The notes beneath the pieces are model-generated. The model saw only the letters and a list, made by a program, of their open reading frames with translations, was not told the DNA's origin and searched no databases. Below, piece after piece: positions 8,998-17,136 of a stretch of DNA of 64,000 nucleotides; position 1 is the stretch's first letter; every line of letters begins with the position of its first letter. Both the position numbers and the translations under genes were made by a program. The DNA comes from Chitinophaga sp. sic0106 (GTDB taxonomy: Bacteria > Bacteroidota > Bacteroidia > Chitinophagales > Chitinophagaceae): contig NZ_JAHUWJ010000004.1 in assembly GCF_019219075.1 (NCBI RefSeq), positions 1 to 64,000 of the forward strand, read 5' to 3'.

Positions 8998-10338
8998 ATG
9001 CCGCATCAACTGCTTACGAACTTTTTAAATTTCATCAGGGAGCACGGATTATTTGACCCATCGCAGAAAATTTTGCTTGCCGTGAGTGGGGGAGTGGACT
9101 CCATGGTAATGGCCTGCCTGTTTAAAGAAGCTGGCTTTAACGCCGGCATTGCCCACTGCAATTTTCAGTTGCGGGATGAGGAGTCAGTAAGAGACGAGTC
9201 TTTTGTACGGGACCTGGCCGCGCGACTGGAACTGCCCTTCCATGAAACACGTTTTGATACTGCTGAATATGTAGCCACCCACAAAGTGTCTATCCAGATT
9301 GCAGCCAGGGAGCTTCGCTACCAGTGGCTGGAAGGGGTGCGCCTATCCAATGGTTACGCCTATATTGCCACTGCCCATCACTTGCAGGATAGCGTGGAAA
9401 CAGCGTTGATGAATTTCGCTAAAGGTACTGGTATTGCTGGTTTGCACGGTATACTGCCAAAATACGACAAGATCATCCGGCCGATGCTGTTTGCCGAAAA
9501 GGATACACTGGTGGCCTGGGCAACCCGCAAAAATTTGCAGTTTGTGGAGGATAGTTCCAATGCAACTGACAAGTATACACGTAATTATTTCCGTCACCAT
9601 GTAATCCCGGTAATACAGGACAGCATTCCGGCGGCGGTAAAGAATATGGCGGGTACCATTGAAAAAATCAGGGAAGCTGAAATGCTTTACCAGGAATCCG
9701 TAGTCCGGCATCGCAAAGGCTTACTGACGGAAAAAGCGGATCATTGGGTGATCCCTGCGCTGAAGCTGCAAAAAACAGTACCCCTGCAAACTATTGCCTG
9801 GGAAATCTTCCGGGAGTTTGGCTGTAGCTCCGCACAACTGCCGCAGGTATTGAATTTGCTGGAGAGTGAGTCAGGGAGATATGTAGAGACGCCCACACAC
9901 CGTATCCTGCGTAACCGCGCATGGCTGCTGATTACAGCGCTTCAGGAAAAGGCGGCACCGGTTATTGCTATCAGCAGTGAAACAACCAATGTACACTATG
10001 GCGGAGGGCAACTACACCTGCGTCATATCGATAAATCGCATGCGGGCAGCATACCGCAGTCGCCTGAAACGGCCTGGGTAGACGCCTCGCAGCTGCGTTA
10101 CCCCCTGATTCTCCGTAAATGGAAACAGGGCGATTATTTCTATCCTTTAGGTATGCGCAAGAAAAAGAAGCTAAGCCGTTTTTTCATCGATCAGAAATTA
10201 TCTATTCCGGAGAAAGAACAGGTCTGGGTACTGGAGTCGCAGAAGAGAGTGGTGTGGGTCATCGGAATGCGCATTGATGACCGGTTCAAGATTCTGCCAT
10301 CAACAGAAAAAATTCTATCCTTAGAATTACATAAATAA
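8998..10338 (+). CDS. tilS: tRNA(Ile)-lysidine synthase
   Basis: ATP-dependent ligase that attaches lysine to C34 of tRNA-Ile(CAU), switching its codon from AUG to AUA and its identity to isoleucine; essential in most bacteria. The N-terminal PP-loop ATPase has ILLAVSGGVDSMVM at residues 24-37. The family motifs HCNFQLRDEES, ARELRYQWL and ATAHHLQDSVETALMNFAKGTGIAGLHGI follow. The C-terminal TilS substrate-binding domain is at about 350-440 (RKWKQGDYFYPLGM..KKKLSRFFIDQKL). Its 446 residues match the long form seen in Bacteroidota. A strong terminator follows the stop codon. Confidence 0.97.
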   Translation: MPHQLLTNFLNFIREHGLFDPSQKILLAVSGGVDSMVMACLFKEAGFNAGIAHCNFQLRDEESVRDESFVRDLAARLELPFHETRFDTAEYVATHKVSIQIAARELRYQWLEGVRLSNGYAYIATAHHLQDSVETALMNFAKGTGIAGLHGILPKYDKIIRPMLFAEKDTLVAWATRKNLQFVEDSSNATDKYTRNYFRHHVIPVIQDSIPAAVKNMAGTIEKIREAEMLYQESVVRHRKGLLTEKADHWVIPALKLQKTVPLQTIAWEIFREFGCSSAQLPQVLNLLESESGRYVETPTHRILRNRAWLLITALQEKAAPVIAISSETTNVHYGGGQLHLRHIDKSHAGSIPQSPETAWVDASQLRYPLILRKWKQGDYFYPLGMRKKKKLSRFFIDQKLSIPEKEQVWVLESQKRVVWVIGMRIDDRFKILPSTEKILSLELHK

Positions 10339-10343
10339 ATTGA

Positions 10344-10380
10344 AAAGAGGGTGTATCAGGAGTCTGATACACCCTCTTTA
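10344..10380 (+). terminator. Terminator after tilS
   Basis: A perfect 16-bp inverted repeat (AAAGAGGGTGTATCAG and complement, 4-nt loop) begins 5 bp after the tilS stop. The A and T flanks allow it to act in both directions, so it may also stop the convergent rhomboid transcript. Confidence 0.9.
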
Positions 10381-10431
10381 TATTCGGGTGCCTGACGGAG
10401 TCAGGTCGTCAATTAAGTCGTTCGTTTACTA

Positions 10432-11037
10432 TTATCTTTTGAGTAGTGTATCCAGGAAGTTTTGCGCCAATTCCGGTCGCAATACAATGGGCGCTACAAA
10501 CCCAAATATTGCACCCCAGATGTGTGCATCGTGCCCGATATTATCCATCCCGCGTTTAGACATATAGCTGGAATACGCCAGGAACAGCAACGCATAAATT
10601 ACTGCCGGAATACCGATGGCAAAATACAGGTAGATTTTTTCCCATGGATACAGGAGGATTGTGGTAAATAATACCGCAGAAACCGCACCACTGGCGCCTA
10701 TAGCCACATAGTGACTGTCGTTCTGATGCTTAAAGAATCCAGGAATGTTTCCGGCGATGATAGCCAGAATATAATACACTACATAAGTTACTTTTGAACC
10801 GGTGATAGCAAAGAATAACATCTCCGCATACCTGCCAAAAAAGTAAAGTGTAAGCATGTTAAAGAACAGATGCATGTAGTCGCCATGGAGGAAACCGCCT
10901 GTAATAAAGCGGTACCACTGGTTATGGTGTTTTACCATGTAAGGTTGCATGCTCAGCTTATCCCATTGAGAGCCGTTGCTGAAGGTGGTAATAGAAACAA
11001 CGCAGGTAATGATTATAATAATAAGTGTTGTAGACAT
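10432..11037 (-). CDS. Rhomboid-family intramembrane serine protease
   Basis: A polytopic inner-membrane protease that cleaves substrates within or next to transmembrane helices. The product starts MSTTLIIIIITCVV and has about six hydrophobic segments. The catalytic serine is in GASGAVSAVLF near residue 114 and the catalytic histidine in HDAHIWGAIFG near residue 171. The family L1 pattern QWYRFITGGFLHGDYMHLFFNM is present near residue 40. The ATG at 11037 is preferred because the in-frame extension to 11094 would add a polar tail and overlap rlmH. It lies 34 bp downstream of rlmH on the same strand and may be co-transcribed. Substrate unknown. Confidence 0.92.
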   Translation of the reverse strand: MSTTLIIIIITCVVSITTFSNGSQWDKLSMQPYMVKHHNQWYRFITGGFLHGDYMHLFFNMLTLYFFGRYAEMLFFAITGSKVTYVVYYILAIIAGNIPGFFKHQNDSHYVAIGASGAVSAVLFTTILLYPWEKIYLYFAIGIPAVIYALLFLAYSSYMSKRGMDNIGHDAHIWGAIFGFVAPIVLRPELAQNFLDTLLKR

Positions 11038-11071
11038 AGATTGCGGGTTGTTAGACAGAATGTAAATGTAA

Positions 11072-11545
11072 TTATTGGTGATGATATTTTTCACGGTTTA
11101 ATACAGTATATGCCCTGTATAATTGTTCTGTGAAAATCAGCCGTACCAATTGATGCGGAAAGGTAAGAGGGGATAGGGACATGGTAAGTTGCGCCCTTTG
11201 CAGCACCGTTTGGTCGATGCCAAAAGCGCCGCCAATGAGGATAATCAGCTGCCTGGTGCCGGCGTTGGTACGCTGTTGCAGGAAGTCGGCAAACTGCACC
11301 GTCGTCATCATTTTTCCCTTTTCATCCAGCGCCAGCAGGAAATCTGTAGGCTGAAGGAGGTCCATGATAATTTTAGCCTCCGCTTTTTTGAGCTCAGGAA
11401 TGGAGAGACTCGCCGCTTGTTTTACAGTAGGGATGAGTTTTACGTCAAAATCCACATAATGTTGCAGGCGTTTCTGAAATACCGCCATGCCTTCCCGGAT
11501 ATAGGGATCATGTTCCTTTCCAATGCTCCAGAGTTGAATTTTCAA
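11072..11545 (-). CDS. rlmH: 23S rRNA (pseudouridine(1915)-N3)-methyltransferase
   Basis: SPOUT-class methyltransferase that N3-methylates pseudouridine 1915 in helix 69 of 23S rRNA on the assembled ribosome. The 157-residue length is exactly typical. Visible family features are MKIQLWSIGKEHDPYI at the N-terminus, LDEKGKMMTTVQFADFL, the SAM-binding knot segment LIILIGGAFGI (about residues 98-108) and the C-terminal FPHQLVRLIFTEQLYRAYTV..REKYHH, including the terminal Tyr-His-His end. It is the first gene before the rhomboid gene on the minus strand. Confidence 0.97.
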   Translation of the reverse strand: MKIQLWSIGKEHDPYIREGMAVFQKRLQHYVDFDVKLIPTVKQAASLSIPELKKAEAKIIMDLLQPTDFLLALDEKGKMMTTVQFADFLQQRTNAGTRQLIILIGGAFGIDQTVLQRAQLTMSLSPLTFPHQLVRLIFTEQLYRAYTVLNREKYHHQ

Positions 11546-11617
11546 TTCCTATAATTATTTAATGACAGCCGTAAAAGTACGTGGAAATCAGAAATTTACG
11601 AGGGAATGAAAAAAATA

Positions 11618-11648
11618 TTTGGCGAAATAGAAAAAACACATACCTTTG
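11618..11648 (+). promoter_or_regulatory. Promoter of tRNA-Arg copy 1
   Basis: TTTG at 11618-11621, a 19-bp spacer and TACCTTTG at 11641-11648 form a consensus Bacteroidota -33/-7 promoter. The mature tRNA starts 20 nt downstream. Copy 1 lacks the TTACATCT block found upstream of copies 2-5. Confidence 0.85.
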
Positions 11649-11668
11649 CAATCCAATCACAAACGAAT

Positions 11669-11745
11669 GGCTGCGTAGCTCAACTGAATAGAGCATCTGA
11701 CTACGGATCAGAAGGTTTCAGGTTTGAATCCTGACGCGGTCACCA
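11669..11745 (+). tRNA. tRNA-Arg (anticodon ACG), copy 1
   Basis: A full cloverleaf: seven-pair acceptor stem with two G-U pairs, 4-bp D stem, 5-bp anticodon stem with loop CTACGGA (anticodon ACG), and 5-bp T stem. This is the only copy where CCA follows the discriminator A in the genome. D-loop position 19 is A and T-loop position 56 is T, so the usual G19-C56 elbow pair is replaced by A19-U56. Sequence through position 73 is identical in all five copies. Confidence 0.95.
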
Positions 11746-11753
11746 AGGATTGC

Positions 11754-11786
11754 AAAAGCCGCTAATTTAGCGGCTTTTGTTTTTTG
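11754..11786 (+). terminator. Terminator of tRNA-Arg copy 1
   Basis: AAAAGCCGCTAA pairs with TTAGCGGCTTTT and is followed by GTTTTTTG, starting 9 bp after the CCA end. Confidence 0.85.
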
Positions 11787-11945
11787 TACCCACACTCTTT
11801 TTTGCCCACATTTTTCTGTCTGGTCAGACTGCCAAACAACGATTTTTTGGATACTCGTCAAGTATTCACTTTGATATCCTTTTTCTTTTCGGAGAGATAT
11901 AAAATTCGCTGCTAATACCCAATCGCTCCTGCATAAAAAGTCGGA

Positions 11946-11960
11946 TTTGTATAATACAAA
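11946..11960. promoter_or_regulatory. Perfect palindrome upstream of the fucosidase gene (possible operator)
   Basis: TTTGTATAATACAAA is a perfect 7-1-7 palindrome about 80 bp before the GH29 start. It lies in a 250-bp gap with no other clear signal; no regulator can be named. Confidence 0.3.
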
Positions 11961-12040
11961 GTCTTGAATGCCGCTCTGATTTTATTGGCATCCTTGCTAT
12001 GTTGTGGCCAATATTCATTTCCACGATAACTGAAACTCTC

Positions 12041-13675
12041 ATGAACAGAAGAACATTATTGCAACAACTGGCATGGTCAGTGCCGGCACTCGCATTATCC
12101 AAACAACTCCAGGCAGCAGCGGCTTTTGTGCCGGCTCCCAAAGGCCCTTTCCATGCGTCCTGGGAGTCACTGGGTGCTTATAAGGTTCCGGACTGGTTCC
12201 GCAATGCCAAGTTTGGCATGTGGGCACACTGGGGGCCGCAGTGCCAGCCGGAAGCGGGCGACTGGTACGCCCGTAATATGTATACAGAAGGCAGTGGACA
12301 ATATAAAAAGCACCTGGAAAAATATGGACACCCCTCCACCTTCGGATTTAAAGACGTGATCCATAGCTGGAAGGCGGAAATGTGGAATCCGGAGGAGCTG
12401 GTGACGCTATATAAAAATGCCGGTGCCAGGTATTTTATGGCCATGGCTAATCATCACGATAACCTCGATTTGTATAAAAGCAAATACCAGCCTTCCTGGA
12501 ATTCTACCCGGGTGGGACCACAGAAAGATATTATTGGCGGATGGGCAAAAGCTGCCCGTAAAAATGACCTGCCATTTGGAGTGAGCGTACATGCTGCCCA
12601 TGCCTGGAGGTGGTATGAATCGGCCCAGGGAGCAGATAAACAAGGGCTGTTTGCTGGTGTGCCTTACGATGGTAAACTCACAAAAGCAGATGGTAAAGGC
12701 CTGTGGTGGGAGGGACTTGATCCGCAGGAACTTTATGCGCAAAACCATCCCCTCAGCAAAAAAAGTGAAGACCCCCACAGTATCCACCCGCAATGGCATT
12801 GGGGAGCAGGAGTATATCCACCCTCCACCGCCTATTGTGAAAACTTCTACAACAGAACAATAGATCTGATCGACAGCTACGACCCTGCCTTTATTTATTT
12901 TGATGATACCGCCTTGCCACTATGGCCTGTAAGTGACGCCGGACTCCGCATCGCCGCACATCTGTACAACAAAAGCATTAAGGAAAAAGGAAAACTGGAA
13001 TCCGTGGTATTTGGAAAAATACTGGATGAGCAACAGCGCAAATGCATGGTGTGGGATATTGAACGGGGACAAAGTAACGAGATAGAACCGCTGCCATGGC
13101 AAACAGATACCTGTATTGGCAGCTGGCATTATAACCGGGAAATCTATGATAAAAAGCAATACAAAAGTGCTCAAAACGTGATTCATATCCTTTGTGATGT
13201 AGTGAGTAAAAATGGTAACCTGATGCTGAACATCCCGGTCAGAGGCAATGGAACTATTGATGAGCAGGAACGCAGTGTGGTAGAAGAAATCGGCCGCTGG
13301 ATGGCGCTCAACAGTGAAGCGATTTATGATACCAGGCCATGGCAGGTATTTGGAGAAGGGCCGGCGATGGAAGATGCAGCGCCACTTTCCCATCAGGGCT
13401 TCAACGAGGGTAAAGGAAAACCATTCAGAGCAATGGATATACGGTTCACTACAAAAGGAAATAGCGTATATGCGATCGCGTTAGGGTGGCCGGAGAATAA
13501 CAAGCTGACCATAAAAAGCCTGCAATCATCCAGTCATAAAAATATCTCTGCTGTAACCATGTTGGGAACCGGGCAGCAACTGGCTTTTACCCGCGATCAG
13601 GAAGGGCTGCACGTGACCTTGCCCTCACAAAAACCAGTACTTTCTTATGCATTCGCCTTAAAGATTTCAGGATAA
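12041..13675 (+). CDS. Alpha-L-fucosidase (GH29 family), exported
   Basis: A 544-residue glycoside hydrolase of family GH29, a retaining exo-enzyme that releases terminal L-fucose from glycans. The ATG at 12041 gives MNRRTLLQQLAWSVPALALS..LQAAAA, a twin-arginine-like export signal; an upstream in-frame ATG at 11999 would bury it. Residues 40-400 form the (beta/alpha)8 catalytic domain with WFRNAKFGMWAHWGPQ (family N-terminal signature) and PAFIYFDDTALPLWP near 282-296, whose aspartate is the likely nucleophile. A C-terminal beta domain follows (about 440-544). It lies alone between tRNA copies 1 and 2. Exact linkage specificity cannot be read from sequence. Confidence 0.88.
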   Translation: MNRRTLLQQLAWSVPALALSKQLQAAAAFVPAPKGPFHASWESLGAYKVPDWFRNAKFGMWAHWGPQCQPEAGDWYARNMYTEGSGQYKKHLEKYGHPSTFGFKDVIHSWKAEMWNPEELVTLYKNAGARYFMAMANHHDNLDLYKSKYQPSWNSTRVGPQKDIIGGWAKAARKNDLPFGVSVHAAHAWRWYESAQGADKQGLFAGVPYDGKLTKADGKGLWWEGLDPQELYAQNHPLSKKSEDPHSIHPQWHWGAGVYPPSTAYCENFYNRTIDLIDSYDPAFIYFDDTALPLWPVSDAGLRIAAHLYNKSIKEKGKLESVVFGKILDEQQRKCMVWDIERGQSNEIEPLPWQTDTCIGSWHYNREIYDKKQYKSAQNVIHILCDVVSKNGNLMLNIPVRGNGTIDEQERSVVEEIGRWMALNSEAIYDTRPWQVFGEGPAMEDAAPLSHQGFNEGKGKPFRAMDIRFTTKGNSVYAIALGWPENNKLTIKSLQSSSHKNISAVTMLGTGQQLAFTRDQEGLHVTLPSQKPVLSYAFALKISG

Positions 13676-13691
13676 TTTTTCGGTGCAGATT

Positions 13692-13752
13692 TTACATCTC
13701 CCTAAAAAAAACTAAAAAAAATTTGTTCAATTTAAAAACATTCCTACATTTG
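13692..13752 (+). promoter_or_regulatory. Promoter and upstream block of tRNA-Arg copy 2
   Basis: TTACATCTCCCTAAAAAAA at 13692 is followed by A-rich sequence, TTTG at 13722-13725, a 19-bp spacer and TACATTTG at 13745-13752. The tRNA begins 20 nt later. The A-rich block resembles an UP element of a stable-RNA promoter. Confidence 0.85.
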
Positions 13753-13772
13753 CAACCCGTTACACACGGAAT

Positions 13773-13846
13773 GGCTGCGTAGCTCAACTGAATAGAGCAT
13801 CTGACTACGGATCAGAAGGTTTCAGGTTTGAATCCTGACGCGGTCA
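13773..13846 (+). tRNA. tRNA-Arg (ACG), copy 2
   Basis: Identical to copy 1 from position 1 to the discriminator A, including A19 and U56. CCA is not encoded (CAA follows), so it would be added enzymatically. Confidence 0.95.
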
Positions 13847-13847
13847 C

Positions 13848-13881
13848 AAAAAAGGACAAGCAAATCGCTTGTCCTTTTTTT
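13848..13881 (+). terminator. Bidirectional terminator between tRNA-Arg copy 2 and GH127
   Basis: AAAAAAGGACAAGC pairs with GCTTGTCCTTTTTT around a 5-nt loop. A and T tracts on both sides suit both the tRNA on the + strand and the GH127 gene ending at 13880 on the minus strand. Confidence 0.85.
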
Positions 13882-16588
13882 ATTGATTTATCCATACATT
13901 ACTCGTTGGCGCCCGCTCCACATAACGCGGCGGTTCATTATCCCTGCCAGGCTCCAATACCTGTGTAGACGCAGGGAACACTGTAGGCGCCACCCGGTTC
14001 ATTCTCGCAAAATTCGGGATCGCAAGCAGGGGAGTGCCATCGCTCCATTTACCGGTAATGACCATCACCCCATCCAGCAAATCCGGACGCCATTGTAACG
14101 TCAACGGCTGTACGCTAATTGCTTTATTGATGTTCTGATCCGCAGCCTCCACATTGTAGATGAGTGGGCCGTAACGTAGTGCCACCATGCCTTTGTCGGC
14201 AGTAATTTTAGGGTCAGCAGTAACGCGCTGTATCTCCATCGGCAATTCCAGTTCAATATGGTCACCCTTTTTCCAAACCTGGGTAATGGCAGCATAACCG
14301 TTTTTAATAACCGGTGTGATTTTTTTTCCATTCACAGCAAGGGCTTTCAAACCTTTAACAGTGGGGAATGCCGTATAAAGCTCACTGGTACTGCGATCCG
14401 GCACGCGGATATACACCGTAAATGCCTTGCTGTCTTCCGGATTAACGGTAATACTTACCTTGCCACTCCAGGGATAATCCGTTTTTTGTACCATCTCTAC
14501 GTTGGTACCGGCTACCTGATCCACTTTAATGGTACTGCCCGCGAAGAGGTTTACATACACGCCGTCATCCCCGCGAACATAGGCCCAGGTGGGCATCATG
14601 AGCAAGGTGCGGGGGATGTTGCCCACACAGCAGGGACATACATGCCACTCATATCGCGGTTGCGAAGTAGACAATGCATTGGTATAGGTGAAATCTTTAC
14701 CATCCAGTGAAAGTGAACCAAGTAGCGCATTGTACATGGTTTCTTCGTACAGATCCGCATATTTTGCATCATGATAGGCGATGTTCATTTTATGCTGAAA
14801 AAAGATCAATCCGCAGCTCGAACAGGATTCGCAATAGGCATCGTTGCCCAGGGAATAGTTGCCACCAAAGCCTTCTGAGGTTTCACCGCTGCCGATGCCG
14901 CCGGTGATGTAATATTTTTTGTTCACCATATTATCCCAGAGCGACATCACTGCACTCTGATAGTCGACATCGCCGGTTTCAGCGGCTACATCGGACATGC
15001 CGGAGTAGTTGTAGGTAGCGCGTACGGCATGGCCTACCGCTTCGTACTGTTGCTGTACGGGGAGGTGACTCTGGTCGTATTCGCTTCCGCCACCTCTGCT
15101 ATCCAGCAGAAACTTGGCGAGCTGAATATAGCTGTCGCCGTGACTTTGATGCCCTTCCATATCATTCACAAAACGTCCGAAGCGCACCAGTGCCTGTTCC
15201 ATTTCCTGGTGGCCGTCGTACCATTCTTTTTTTCCGGGGCCGATGTTGGTGACCCAACAGTCAGCGAGTTTCTTGGCGGCATCATACAAGCGTTTGTCTT
15301 TACCTTCCGTAAGGGTGTAGTGGTTAATGGCTGATTCCAGGAAGTAACCGGCTACGTAGCCTTCGTGGTTACCGCGACTCTCAACCGGGGACCAGCGTTG
15401 GTGCCAGTGGCTGGTGTCACGCAGCGTCCAGGCGGTTTGCAGGTAACCATCTGGTTCCTGTGCTGCAAGGATGATGGGAATCCATTTATCCAGTGTACCC
15501 TGCATGTGTTGCTGTGCGGCAATAATGGCGGTATCACCCTGTGGGTCTACCATCAGCGCTTCGCAGATAGCCTCCACGGTTTGATGTACCCAGGCGTTCG
15601 AGAATACATAGCCTTTATGTTTAGTGTGTGCCTCTCCGCGGATAGCTTTGGCAGCTTCCAGAAAATTATCGATGCCGCCTTCGCCGGTATTGAGGTCAGT
15701 GCGTTCGCATTGCGCAATGCAGAATGGTATCCAGTTTACGATCATTGCTTTGGCGCGGGCATTCCAGAGCTTGCTGTCGATTTTGTAGCGGCGGGTGTAT
15801 ACCACATCTAACCGCTTTGCTGGCGGTGGTGTTACTACTTTTACTTTTAGGGGAGATGTAATGGCTTTGCCATTGGAAGCTGTCAGTGATAAAATGTAAT
15901 TCCCTGGTGCGGAGAAGGTGGCAGTACCAGCGCTGTTGCCGGTGTTACTGAAATTTACATTTCCCGGGCCGCTTACTTTTTTCCAGATAATACTTTGTAT
16001 AGGTGTAATCGATTTTATTTTTCCGGAGAGATATGTTTTACCATTTAGCATAACTGCGCGGTCGGGCCCGGCGGCTACTACCGGAGGGTACGCTGTACCG
16101 GGCGTCTGGTAAACAATCCATTCCTGCAATGCGGATACATGCAGATCGGTGGAATCAACTACTAGTCGCAGTTTCGAAGTTTTTATTTCATCAAAGGAGG
16201 CCTGGTTCATTTGGTGATTAATAATGCCTTCGTTCTTTGCATTCTTCACAGGTACAAAACGCTGACCATCCCAATATTGGATGCGGTAGGAGAGCGGGAG
16301 TCTGGTAAAATGTTGCTGGTGCCAGTACAGGGCTATTTCCCGGATGGCTACCGGTTGTTGCCATTCGTATTGCACCCAGTGTACACCGGGTTTCGGTGCG
16401 CGCCAGCGGCTTGCTACAGGAGCGTTGGCCGGCATTACACCATCCTGGAGATGCTGATAGGACTCGTCAGGATTTTCGCCACTGGAGGTGGCGATGGTAG
16501 CCAGATTGGGTTTGTGAGCGGCGGATTGGGCGTTTGCTGTCAGTGCTGTTATCAGCAATATGCAGAAAGCTAAAATCGTCTTTTTCAT
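13880..16588 (-). CDS. GH127 beta-L-arabinofuranosidase-like exported glycosidase
   Basis: A 902-residue exported enzyme of the DUF1680/GH127 family, whose characterised members release beta-L-arabinofuranose using a zinc-bound cysteine nucleophile. Residues 1-21 are a signal peptide (ending LTANAQ). A carbohydrate-binding F5/8-like module follows at about 60-120 (WVQYEWQQPVAIREIALYWH). An Ig/PKD-like domain spans 165-250. The catalytic domain runs from about 265 to 800. The likely zinc ligands and nucleophile are visible: Glu and Cys in YCESCSSCG near 592 and the Cys-Cys in HVCPCCVGN near 654. It sits alone between tRNA copies 2 and 3, facing the copy 2 gene. Arabinan- or glycoprotein-type substrates are plausible, but not shown. 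Confidence 0.9.
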   Translation of the reverse strand: MKKTILAFCILLITALTANAQSAAHKPNLATIATSSGENPDESYQHLQDGVMPANAPVASRWRAPKPGVHWVQYEWQQPVAIREIALYWHQQHFTRLPLSYRIQYWDGQRFVPVKNAKNEGIINHQMNQASFDEIKTSKLRLVVDSTDLHVSALQEWIVYQTPGTAYPPVVAAGPDRAVMLNGKTYLSGKIKSITPIQSIIWKKVSGPGNVNFSNTGNSAGTATFSAPGNYILSLTASNGKAITSPLKVKVVTPPPAKRLDVVYTRRYKIDSKLWNARAKAMIVNWIPFCIAQCERTDLNTGEGGIDNFLEAAKAIRGEAHTKHKGYVFSNAWVHQTVEAICEALMVDPQGDTAIIAAQQHMQGTLDKWIPIILAAQEPDGYLQTAWTLRDTSHWHQRWSPVESRGNHEGYVAGYFLESAINHYTLTEGKDKRLYDAAKKLADCWVTNIGPGKKEWYDGHQEMEQALVRFGRFVNDMEGHQSHGDSYIQLAKFLLDSRGGGSEYDQSHLPVQQQYEAVGHAVRATYNYSGMSDVAAETGDVDYQSAVMSLWDNMVNKKYYITGGIGSGETSEGFGGNYSLGNDAYCESCSSCGLIFFQHKMNIAYHDAKYADLYEETMYNALLGSLSLDGKDFTYTNALSTSQPRYEWHVCPCCVGNIPRTLLMMPTWAYVRGDDGVYVNLFAGSTIKVDQVAGTNVEMVQKTDYPWSGKVSITVNPEDSKAFTVYIRVPDRSTSELYTAFPTVKGLKALAVNGKKITPVIKNGYAAITQVWKKGDHIELELPMEIQRVTADPKITADKGMVALRYGPLIYNVEAADQNINKAISVQPLTLQWRPDLLDGVMVITGKWSDGTPLLAIPNFARMNRVAPTVFPASTQVLEPGRDNEPPRYVERAPTSNVWINQ

Positions 16589-16695
16589 AACGGTGGAGCG
16601 GTCTTGTATCTAATATAATCATCAATTTAATAATTCTGTAGCCGGTATTGCGCATGAAAATTACCCGGTAATATAACAGCGTGTATTCGTTGCAG

Positions 16696-16756
16696 TTACA
16701 TCTCTCTAAAAAAAATCAAATAAAATTTGTTGATTTAAAAACAATTCCTACATTTG
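16696..16756 (+). promoter_or_regulatory. Promoter and upstream block of tRNA-Arg copy 3
   Basis: TTACATCTCTCTAAAAAAAA starts at 16696. TTTG at 16726-16729, a 19-bp spacer and TACATTTG at 16749-16756 follow, with the tRNA 19 nt downstream. The layout is nearly the same as in copy 2. Confidence 0.85.
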
Positions 16757-16775
16757 CAACCCGTTCAAGCGGAAT

Positions 16776-16849
16776 GGCTGCGTAGCTCAACTGAATAGAG
16801 CATCTGACTACGGATCAGAAGGTTTCAGGTTTGAATCCTGACGCGGTCA
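16776..16849 (+). tRNA. tRNA-Arg (ACG), copy 3
   Basis: Identical 74-nt tRNA sequence to the other copies, with A19-U56. CCA is not encoded. Leader and trailer differ slightly from copy 2. Confidence 0.95.
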
Positions 16850-16850
16850 C

Positions 16851-16884
16851 AAAAAAGGATAAGCAGCTTGTTTATCCTTTTTTT
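16851..16884 (+). terminator. Terminator of tRNA-Arg copy 3
   Basis: AAAAAAGGATAA pairs with TTATCCTTTTTT across a 9-nt loop, starting right after the tRNA 3' end. Confidence 0.8.
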
Positions 16885-16889
16885 ATGTC

Positions 16890-16928
16890 CTAATATAATA
16901 ATTGTAGATTTAACAATTATAATATTAG
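16890..16928. promoter_or_regulatory. Long AT-rich inverted repeat before the glycosyltransferase gene
   Basis: CTAATATAATAATTGT and its complement (one mismatch) flank a 7-nt centre. No T run follows, so an operator or cruciform is as likely as a hairpin in RNA. A run of eight C residues lies at 16958-16965. The rest of the gap up to 17137 has no clear gene. Confidence 0.35.
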
Positions 16929-17136
16929 TTGATAGTTAAAAAGAAGACCACATTTCTCCCCCCCCGTAGCACCTTTTAAACTGTTGTTATTTTAGCATAA
17001 AACGCTGTCGCTATGACAATGGTTTATGATAAATTATAGTTACCTTGTTTGGTGAAAACAGACCTCAAATATTTTTTGTATAAAATTTAATTCTTTGCGT
17101 GCCTTTGTGGCTTTGCGAGAAAAAACCTGTTGTGAC

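Noticed and set aside
10390..10406. Small hairpin CCTGAC..GTCAGG after the tilS terminator
   Set aside because: Six-bp stem with no T run; no support as a terminator or RNA.
11037..11094. Longer rhomboid protein starting at 11094
   Set aside because: The extension is polar, would overlap rlmH and precedes a normal rhomboid first helix.
17080..17125. Triple CTTTG-like words (CTTTGCG, CTTTGTGG, CTTTGCG) before the glycosyltransferase as a small repeat element
   Set aside because: Too short and simple to separate from promoter-like or chance sequence without a genome-wide count.
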